From: DATECU01 sp035286745
GTDB lineage: Bacteria; Acidobacteriota; Vicinamibacteria; Fen-336
DNA: 11,478 nucleotides
NCBI GenBank assembly: GCA_035286745.1
Contig: DATECU010000002.1
Coordinates: forward strand, 1-11,478
Direction: 5' to 3'
Under the pieces are notes generated by a model. It had not been told where the DNA came from. It saw only the letters and a program-made list of their open reading frames with translations, and searched no databases. Position 1 is the first letter of the stretch, and every line of letters begins with the position of its first letter. The position numbers and the translations under genes were made by a program. Of this stretch, positions 5,737 to 11,478 are shown piece by piece.

Positions 5737-5755
5737 GTCAGGGTATCATCCTGAC
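5737..5755 (+). promoter_or_regulatory. 19-bp dyad overlapping a -10-like hexamer, candidate operator of the cus operon
   Basis: GTCAGGGTATCATCCTGAC is an inverted repeat with 6-bp perfect arms (GTCAGG/CCTGAC) and one further matching pair inside. The hexamer TATCAT (5744-5749, one mismatch to TATAAT) lies in its centre. Transcription from it would start near 5756, about 40 bases before the cusC ATG. No good -35 is visible 16-18 bases upstream. A repressor bound here would block the promoter. No metal-responsive regulator gene is in the window. Confidence 0.4.
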
Positions 5756-5794
5756 CGGCGATCGACTCGCTAGGCTTCGGTTCTGAGGTGTCCC

Positions 5795-7135
5795 ATGTTG
5801 ACGCGCTTTCGACTTCTCCTCCTGGTTGGAGGGCTGCTCGCGGTCTCCAGCTTTGCCTGGGCTGACCACCCGCTGGCAGAGGTCAATGAGGATCCGGTGC
5901 TTGGGGCCCTGGTTGCCGATGCGCTGGCGCGCAACCCCGACTTGCTGGCGGCGAGGGAGGCCTTGGCCGCCTCACGCCAGCGGGTGCCCCAGGCGGGCGC
6001 GCTGCCCGATCCCATGCTGTCCGTGGGCTACACCAACGACGGCTGGTCCCCGAGCCTGGGCGGTCAGGAGATGACGACCCTAGCCTTCATGGCAAGCCAG
6101 GACCTGCCTTTCCCCGGCAAGCGGCGACTCCAAAGCGACATCGCCTCGCGCGAGGCCGGCCAGGTCGAGCAACAGCTCGAGCGCACCCGGCTCCGTTTGG
6201 TGGCCGAGGTGAAGCGCGCCTACCACGGCCTGCTGTTGGCACGTGATCTCTTGGCCCTGACCCAGGAGCAGCGCCAGGTCTGGGGCGAGATCGAGGGCGT
6301 GGTGCGCGCCCGTTACGCCGTCGGTCAGGGGGCGCAGCAAGACGTGCTGCGGGTGCAGGTGGAGCTGACCCGCGTCGAAGAGCGCGAGGCCGAGCAGGCG
6401 GCCGAGGCCGACATCCGCCTCGCCGAGCTGAACCGGTTGCGCGACCGATCGGTCGAGCAGCCGCTGGAGACGGCAGCGACGCAGGTTCTGCGACCGCTGG
6501 TGCCTTCGCTGACCGAGGCCCTCACCCAGGCGCGCGGCGTCAGTCCGGAGCTGGTGAGCGCGGGCTTGGCCGTCGAGCGTAACCGGCTGGCGATCCGACT
6601 CGCGCAGAAGGAGCTAAGGCCCGACTTCACGCTCCAGGCTGGCTACATGAACCGCGGGGGGCTCGAACCGATGTGGCAGGCCGGGATCGGCGTCACGCTG
6701 CCCATGTATCGGAAGAAGCGCACGGCGGCGGTAGCCGAGGCCGAGGCGCGAGTCCGGGGCGGGGAGCGACTCCTGGAGTCGATCGACCTGCAGCTCCGCT
6801 ATCGCACCCAGGAGCGCGTCACCAGGCTCAAGACCACCGAGCGGATCGCGACGCTCTACGGAAACGGCATCATCCCGCAGGATCGGATGTCGGTGGAGGC
6901 GGCCATTGCCAACTACAAAACGGGTAACGTGCCGTTCGTCACCGTCCTGGAGGCGCTGACGACGCTCTACGGTGACCGCTGGACCCACGCGAGACTGGTT
7001 GCCGATCACGCCCGACTCCTGGCCAGCCTGGAAGAGGCCAGCCTGGAGCCAACCGCAGGCATGACAGCCGCCACCGCGCCGCCCGCGGCTCTCGGTGAGA
7101 GCGGGGCCATGAGCGGCGGCATGAGCGGACGGTGA
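5795..7135 (+). CDS. cusC: CusC-like outer-membrane efflux channel (TolC/OEP family)
   Basis: The product has 446 residues. The signal peptide is residues 1-23 (hydrophobic core, then Ala-Trp-Ala before Asp24). Unlike E. coli CusC it has no lipobox cysteine, so it should not be lipid-anchored. The mature protein shows the outer-membrane efflux pattern of two homologous halves. The first begins near 'RNPDLLAAREALAASRQRV' followed by 'GALPDP'. Long Glu/Arg/Leu-rich helices, probably coiled coil, run through about 120-225. The second half restarts near 'SPELVSAGLAVERNRLAI'. The segment 'GNVPFVTVLEALTTLYGDR' near the C-terminus is characteristic of the metal-efflux branch. The tail has several Met residues (GAMSGGMSG). 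It forms a trimeric channel across the outer membrane and docks with the CusB/CusA proteins encoded immediately downstream. GAGGTG at 5785-5790 is the ribosome binding site. The CusC/CzcC family call is strong; the symbol depends on the copper-type pump partner. Confidence 0.88.
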   Translation: MLTRFRLLLLVGGLLAVSSFAWADHPLAEVNEDPVLGALVADALARNPDLLAAREALAASRQRVPQAGALPDPMLSVGYTNDGWSPSLGGQEMTTLAFMASQDLPFPGKRRLQSDIASREAGQVEQQLERTRLRLVAEVKRAYHGLLLARDLLALTQEQRQVWGEIEGVVRARYAVGQGAQQDVLRVQVELTRVEEREAEQAAEADIRLAELNRLRDRSVEQPLETAATQVLRPLVPSLTEALTQARGVSPELVSAGLAVERNRLAIRLAQKELRPDFTLQAGYMNRGGLEPMWQAGIGVTLPMYRKKRTAAVAEAEARVRGGERLLESIDLQLRYRTQERVTRLKTTERIATLYGNGIIPQDRMSVEAAIANYKTGNVPFVTVLEALTTLYGDRWTHARLVADHARLLASLEEASLEPTAGMTAATAPPAALGESGAMSGGMSGR

Positions 7136-7145
7136 GGAGAGCGTC

Positions 7146-8600
7146 ATGAAGAACAGATCGCGAACCTGGTGGATGGTGGCGGGGCTGGTGCTGGCCTTGG
7201 GTTTGGCGGGGGTAGCCTGTCGCCAGGCGGGTGAGCCTGCCGGACAGGCGAAGTCCGGCAAGCACCAGCAGTACCACTGCCCCATGCACCCCACCTACGT
7301 TTCGGACAAGCCGGGAGACTGTCCCATCTGCGGAATGCGTTTGGTGCCGATTCCGTCCGCGGCGTCGCCGGCTGCGGCTGGAGCCGCGACTCCTCCGGCC
7401 CCTGGGGACCGGAAGATCGCCTACTACCGCTCACCCATGGACCCCAGCATTCGCTCGGACCGGCCCGCCAAGGACTCGATGGGAATGGACTTCATCCCCG
7501 TCTACGAGAACGAAGTGGCCGGAGCTTCTTCGGCGGTGGTGGGGCGGGCGGCCGTCACCCTCTCGCCGGAGCGGCGCCAGCTCCTGGGTTTGCAGAGCCA
7601 GGAGGTACGCCAGGAGCGCATCGAGAAGGTCATCCGCACGGTGGGGCGGGTGGCATCCGACGAAAGGAGGCTGCACCACATCCACACCAAGTACGAGGGC
7701 TACGTGGAGCATCTCTATGTCGACTTCACCGGCGCCTTCATCAAACGCGGCGACCGGCTGCTGTCCATCTACAGCCCTGAGCTGGTGGCTACTCAACAGG
7801 AGTACCTCCTCGCCTACCGTGCCCGGGCGCGTCTTGCCGAGAGCGGCATCCCCTCGGTGGCCAAGGGGGGCAGCGATCTTCTGGAGGCGACCCGGCAGCG
7901 CCTGCTGCTGTGGGACATCCGGCCCCAAGACATCGCCCGGCTGGAGCAGAGCGGTGAGGTGACACGCAGCCTCGACCTCTACTCTGACGTGTCAGGCTAC
8001 GTGGTGCAGAAGAGCGCCTTCCACGGCATGCGGGTCATGCCCGCCGACACCTTGTTCGACATCGTCGATCTCTCCCGTCTTTGGGTGCTGGCCGACGTTT
8101 ATGAGTCGGATCTGCCCGCGGTCCAGGTCGGCATGCCAGCGGACGTCAGCGTGCCCTACCTTCCCGGCAAGACCTGGCGCGGACCGGTAACCTACATCGC
8201 GCCGATCGTGGATGAGAAGACGCGCACCATCAAGGTGCGCATCGAGGTCGACAACCAGGACGGCGCCCTGAAGCCAGACATGTACGCCGACGTCTTCCTG
8301 CGCTCCAACCTGGGGATAGGTCTCCTGGTTCCGGAGAGCGCGGTGATCGACGCCGGCGATCGCAAGCTGGTCTTTCTCGACCGCCCCGAGGGGCGCTTGG
8401 AACCGCGTGAGGTCCAACTCGGCGTCAAGCTCGCCGGCGGGTACCAGGTGATCACGGGGCTGGCGGCGGGCGACCGCGTCGTGACTTCTGCCAACTTCTT
8501 GCTCGATTCCGAATCGAGCCTGAAGGCCGCGCTGTCGGCCATGGCCAGCCCGGCACCGTCGGGGTCGCCTGCGCCGTCCCCGGCCGGCCATCAGCACTGA
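7146..8600 (+). CDS. cusB: CusB-like periplasmic adaptor with two N-terminal metal-binding modules
   Basis: The product has 484 residues. The N-terminus is a lipoprotein-type signal with the likely lipidated Cys25 (GVAC, a slightly atypical lipobox). Two metal-binding modules follow. Module 1 (about 43-68) has YHCPMHP and CPICGM with Cys45, His48, Cys59 and Cys62, the heavy-metal-binding-domain type. Module 2 (about 93-120) has SPMDP and DSMGMD, where the cysteines are absent but Met98, Met112 and Met114 match the Cu/Ag-binding methionines of CusB. The membrane-fusion body follows: a lipoyl-like region split around a helical hairpin (about 185-300), beta-barrel segments (about 310-390) and a membrane-proximal end (about 395-455). 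The tail is Pro/Ser-rich and ends HQH. It bridges the inner-membrane pump and outer-membrane channel and passes metal to CusA. The gene lies 10 bases after cusC with a GGAG site at 7136-7139. Confidence 0.9.
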   Translation: MKNRSRTWWMVAGLVLALGLAGVACRQAGEPAGQAKSGKHQQYHCPMHPTYVSDKPGDCPICGMRLVPIPSAASPAAAGAATPPAPGDRKIAYYRSPMDPSIRSDRPAKDSMGMDFIPVYENEVAGASSAVVGRAAVTLSPERRQLLGLQSQEVRQERIEKVIRTVGRVASDERRLHHIHTKYEGYVEHLYVDFTGAFIKRGDRLLSIYSPELVATQQEYLLAYRARARLAESGIPSVAKGGSDLLEATRQRLLLWDIRPQDIARLEQSGEVTRSLDLYSDVSGYVVQKSAFHGMRVMPADTLFDIVDLSRLWVLADVYESDLPAVQVGMPADVSVPYLPGKTWRGPVTYIAPIVDEKTRTIKVRIEVDNQDGALKPDMYADVFLRSNLGIGLLVPESAVIDAGDRKLVFLDRPEGRLEPREVQLGVKLAGGYQVITGLAAGDRVVTSANFLLDSESSLKAALSAMASPAPSGSPAPSPAGHQH

Positions 8601-8610
8601 GAGGCAGGGC

Positions 8611-11478
8611 ATGATCATCCGCTCGCTGATCCGGTTCAGTGCCCAGAATCGCTTCCTGGTGCTGTTGGCCACCGCCGTCTTGGTCGGCTACGGCCTCTAT
8701 ACCCTGAGACACATCCCGGTCGACGCCATCCCCGACCTTTCGGACACCCAGGTCATCATCTACTCGCGCTGGGACCGAAGCCCCGACATCCTGGAGGACC
8801 AGGTGACCTACCCGATCGTCACCGCCCTCTTGGGTGCGCCAAACGTCAAGACCATCCGGGGCTTCTCCGATTTCGGCTTCAGCTATGTCTATGTCGTCTT
8901 CAAGGACGGCACCGACATCTACTGGGCCCGCAGCCGGGTGCTCGAGTACCTGTCGAAGATCCAGCCGCTCTTGCCCTCCGGGGTCAAGACCGAGCTGGGG
9001 CCGGACGCCACCGGTGTCGGCTGGGTCTTCCAGTACGCCCTGGTCGACGATTCGGGTCGGCACTCCCTTGCCGATCTCAGGACCCTCCAGGACTGGAACC
9101 TCCGCTACCGACTCCAATCGGTGCCCGGCGTGGCCGAGGTGGCGTCTATCGGCGGCTTCGTCCAGCAGTACCAGGTGACGGTCGACCCCAACCGGCTGAA
9201 GTCCTACGACCTGGCCATCATGAACGTCTCTGAAGCGGTGCGCCGCAGCAACAACGAGGTCGGGGGACGGTTGCTGGAGTTCGCGGGCCGGGAGTTCATG
9301 GTGCGCGGGCGCGGCTACGTCCGCTCCAAGGAGGACCTGGAGAAGATCGTCTTGAAGACCGACGATCGCGGGACGCCGGTGCTGCTGCGGGACGTGGGCA
9401 CGGTCGCGCTCGGACCCGAGATGCGGCGGGGTGTCGCCGACCTCGACGGCCTCGGCGACACGGTGGGCGGCATCATCGTGATGCGCCACGGGGAGAACGC
9501 CCGCGACGTGATCGCACGGGTCAAGGCGCGCCTTACGGAGCTTCAGCCCTCGCTCCCCAAAGGCGTGCGAGTGGTGACCACCTACGACCGCTCGGACCTG
9601 ATCCAGCGCTCGATCGACAACCTGAAGCACGAGCTCACGACCGAGATCCTGATCGTCAGCCTGGTGATCCTGCTCTTCCTGTGGCACATCCCCTCGTCGA
9701 TCGTCCCCATCATCACCATCCCGGTGGCCGTGCTCTTGGCCTTCATTCCCATGCAGCTCATGGGGCTCTCCTCCAACATCATGTCGCTGGCTGGCATCGC
9801 CATCTCCATCGGCGTGCTGGTGGACGGCGCCATCGTAGAAGTCGAGAACGCCTACAAGAAGCTGGAGCTGTGGCAACACGGTGGTCGCCAAGGCGACTTC
9901 CACGCGGTGAGGCTGGAAGCACTGCTCGAGGTAGGGCCCTCGGTCTTCTTCTCGCTCCTCGTCATCGCGGTGGCGTTCCTGCCCATCTTCACCCTGGTGG
10001 ATCAGGAAGGCCGGCTCTTCACGCCGCTGGCTTGGACCAAGAACCTCACCATGGCGATTGCGGCCGTGCTGGCGCTCACCCTCGACCCGGCGCTCCGCAT
10101 GCTGTTCACGCGGATGGACTTCGTGAGCTTCCGCCCCCGTTGGCTGGCCTGGCTCTTCAATCAGGTGACGGTAGGACGCTACTACCCCGAGGAGAAGCAC
10201 CCCATCAGCCGGGTCCTGTTCGCGGTGTATGAGCCCGCCTGCCGCTTCGTGCTCCGCTGGCCGAAGGCCGTGATTGCCAGCGCGGTGCTGATCGTGGTGG
10301 TGACCGTCTGGCCGTACTCGAAGCTGGGCCACGAGTTCATGCCGTCCTTGAACGAGGGCACCATCCTCTACATGCCGACGACGCTCCCCGGCATCTCGGT
10401 CACCGAGGCCAGCCGCCTGCTGCAAGTCCAGGATCGGATCCTGAAGTCGTTCCCCGAGGTGGAGCGGGTCTTCGGCAAGGCCGGTCGCGCCGAGACCTCG
10501 ACCGATCCGGCGCCCTTCTCGATGATGGAGACCACGGTGGTCTTGAAGCCACCCTCAGAGTGGCGGGCGAAGGACCGCTGGTACTCGTCCTGGTCGCCAG
10601 AGTGGCTGAAGGCACTGGTCCTGAGACGCCTCGCGACCGATCGCCTCACCTGGGAAGAGCTGATCGCCGAGATGGACCAGGCGCTCAAGATCCCCGGCAC
10701 CACCAACGCCTGGACCATGCCCATCAAGGCCCGTATCGACATGCTCACCACCGGCATCCGCACCCCGGTGGGCATCAAGATCTTCGGCGCCGACATCAAG
10801 GAGATCGAAGCCGTTGGCGCCAGCCTCGAGCAGGCCCTGCGCGACGTTCCCGGCACCCGGAGCGTCTACGCCGAACGCGTGGCCGGGGGCTACTTCGTGG
10901 ACTTCGAGCTGAAGCGCGACGAGTTGGCCCGCTACGGCCTCAGCGTGGCGGCGGTCCAGGACGTCATCATGTCGGCGGTGGGCGGGGAGAACGTGACCAC
11001 CACCATCGAAGGCCGTGCCCGCTTCCCCGTCAACGTGCGCTATCCGCGGGAGCTGCGCGACGATCTGGACCGCCTGGGCCGGGTGCTGGTGATGACGCCT
11101 TCGGGAGCCCAGATAACGTTGTCCCAGGTCGCGGACGTGAGGACCGTGGCCGGTCCCTCCATGATCCGCAACGAGAACGGCCTGCTCGCCGGATACGTCT
11201 TCGTCGACATGACCGGTAGCGACGTCGGCGGCTATGTCGAGCGCGCCAAGCAGGCGGTGGCGGGCATAACCCTCCCGACGGGCTACTCCCTCGAATGGAG
11301 CGGCCAGTACGAGAACATGCTGCGGGTTCGGGAGCGACTCAAGGTGGTGGTGCCCATCACCCTGTTCCTGATCTTCTTCCTGCTCTACATGAACACCAAG
11401 TCGGCGGTGAAGGCCGGCATCGTCATGCTGGCGGTGCCGTTCTCCGTGGTGGGCGCGGTCTGGCTCATGTACGCGCTC
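8611..11478 (+). CDS. cusA: CusA-like heavy-metal RND efflux pump (3' end outside window)
   Basis: The frame is open to the right edge and gives 956 residues of the roughly 1,050 usual for the family. TM1 is about 15-33, followed by the signature 'IPVDAIPDLSDTQVII'. The TM4 segment 'GVLVDGAIVEVENAYKKLE' carries Asp405, equivalent to the proton-relay Asp405 of E. coli CusA. The three methionines that bind Cu(I)/Ag(I) in CusA are conserved: Met588 (LYMPTT), Met638 (SMMETT) and Met711 (RIDMLTTG). This favours monovalent metals over the Zn/Co/Cd CzcA branch. Between the second and third methionine there are about 24 more residues than in E. coli CusA. It exports metal using the proton gradient, drawing from CusB or the periplasm. 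The start is supported by GAGG at 8601-8604; the gene begins 10 bases after cusB. Confidence 0.93.
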   Translation, partial: MIIRSLIRFSAQNRFLVLLATAVLVGYGLYTLRHIPVDAIPDLSDTQVIIYSRWDRSPDILEDQVTYPIVTALLGAPNVKTIRGFSDFGFSYVYVVFKDGTDIYWARSRVLEYLSKIQPLLPSGVKTELGPDATGVGWVFQYALVDDSGRHSLADLRTLQDWNLRYRLQSVPGVAEVASIGGFVQQYQVTVDPNRLKSYDLAIMNVSEAVRRSNNEVGGRLLEFAGREFMVRGRGYVRSKEDLEKIVLKTDDRGTPVLLRDVGTVALGPEMRRGVADLDGLGDTVGGIIVMRHGENARDVIARVKARLTELQPSLPKGVRVVTTYDRSDLIQRSIDNLKHELTTEILIVSLVILLFLWHIPSSIVPIITIPVAVLLAFIPMQLMGLSSNIMSLAGIAISIGVLVDGAIVEVENAYKKLELWQHGGRQGDFHAVRLEALLEVGPSVFFSLLVIAVAFLPIFTLVDQEGRLFTPLAWTKNLTMAIAAVLALTLDPALRMLFTRMDFVSFRPRWLAWLFNQVTVGRYYPEEKHPISRVLFAVYEPACRFVLRWPKAVIASAVLIVVVTVWPYSKLGHEFMPSLNEGTILYMPTTLPGISVTEASRLLQVQDRILKSFPEVERVFGKAGRAETSTDPAPFSMMETTVVLKPPSEWRAKDRWYSSWSPEWLKALVLRRLATDRLTWEELIAEMDQALKIPGTTNAWTMPIKARIDMLTTGIRTPVGIKIFGADIKEIEAVGASLEQALRDVPGTRSVYAERVAGGYFVDFELKRDELARYGLSVAAVQDVIMSAVGGENVTTTIEGRARFPVNVRYPRELRDDLDRLGRVLVMTPSGAQITLSQVADVRTVAGPSMIRNENGLLAGYVFVDMTGSDVGGYVERAKQAVAGITLPTGYSLEWSGQYENMLRVRERLKVVVPITLFLIFFLLYMNTKSAVKAGIVMLAVPFSVVGAVWLMYAL

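Noticed and set aside
8452..10425. 657-codon open frame on the minus strand
   Set aside because: It is antisense to cusA, which has unmistakable RND motifs throughout. The His/Asp/Arg-rich composition is typical of antisense reading of GC-rich genes.

Overview
This is a GC-rich window of densely packed bacterial chromosome with all credible genes on the + strand. No ribosomal or other taxonomic marker is present. The combination of a TPR-like/kinase-domain protein, a SpoIIE-type phosphatase and a complete Cus-type operon in high-GC DNA would fit Acidobacteriota, Myxococcota or Rokubacteria (Methylomirabilota). That placement is a low-confidence inference.

Layout. (1) 2-544: C-terminal part of a SpoIIE/PP2C-type serine phosphatase, cut by the left edge, followed by a GC hairpin. 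(2) 685-1488: a stand-alone secreted family-3 solute-binding protein with a sigma-54-like promoter match upstream. (3) 1489-2219: about 730 bases with no confident gene, containing at most a decayed minus-strand remnant. (4) 2270-5279: a two-gene operon behind an extended -10 promoter. Its first gene encodes a membrane-anchored protein built from about 24 copies of an exact 13-residue helical repeat followed by a kinase-like domain that lacks key catalytic residues. The second encodes a 209-residue protein with an eight-cysteine, zinc-ribbon-like N-terminus. (5) 5351-11478 and beyond: a heavy-metal efflux locus. It holds a small secreted Cys-rich protein, then (after two palindromes) a CusC-like outer-membrane channel, a CusB-like lipoprotein adaptor with two metal-binding modules, and a CusA-like RND pump cut by the right edge.

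How the parts work together. CusC, CusB and CusA would form a tripartite envelope-spanning pump. The methionine triad kept in CusA and the Met-type module in CusB point to Cu(I)/Ag(I) rather than Zn/Co/Cd. The Cys-rich exported protein is the best candidate for an additional periplasmic metal-binding or metal-sensing part of this locus. The region 4 operon looks like a scaffold or signalling module without a recognised pathway. The SpoIIE phosphatase and the solute-binding protein appear unrelated to the metal locus.

The most unusual items are the 13-residue solenoid joined to a pseudokinase with its Cys-rich partner, the small Cys-rich protein ahead of cusC, and the 19-bp dyad overlapping a -10-like hexamer in front of cusC.
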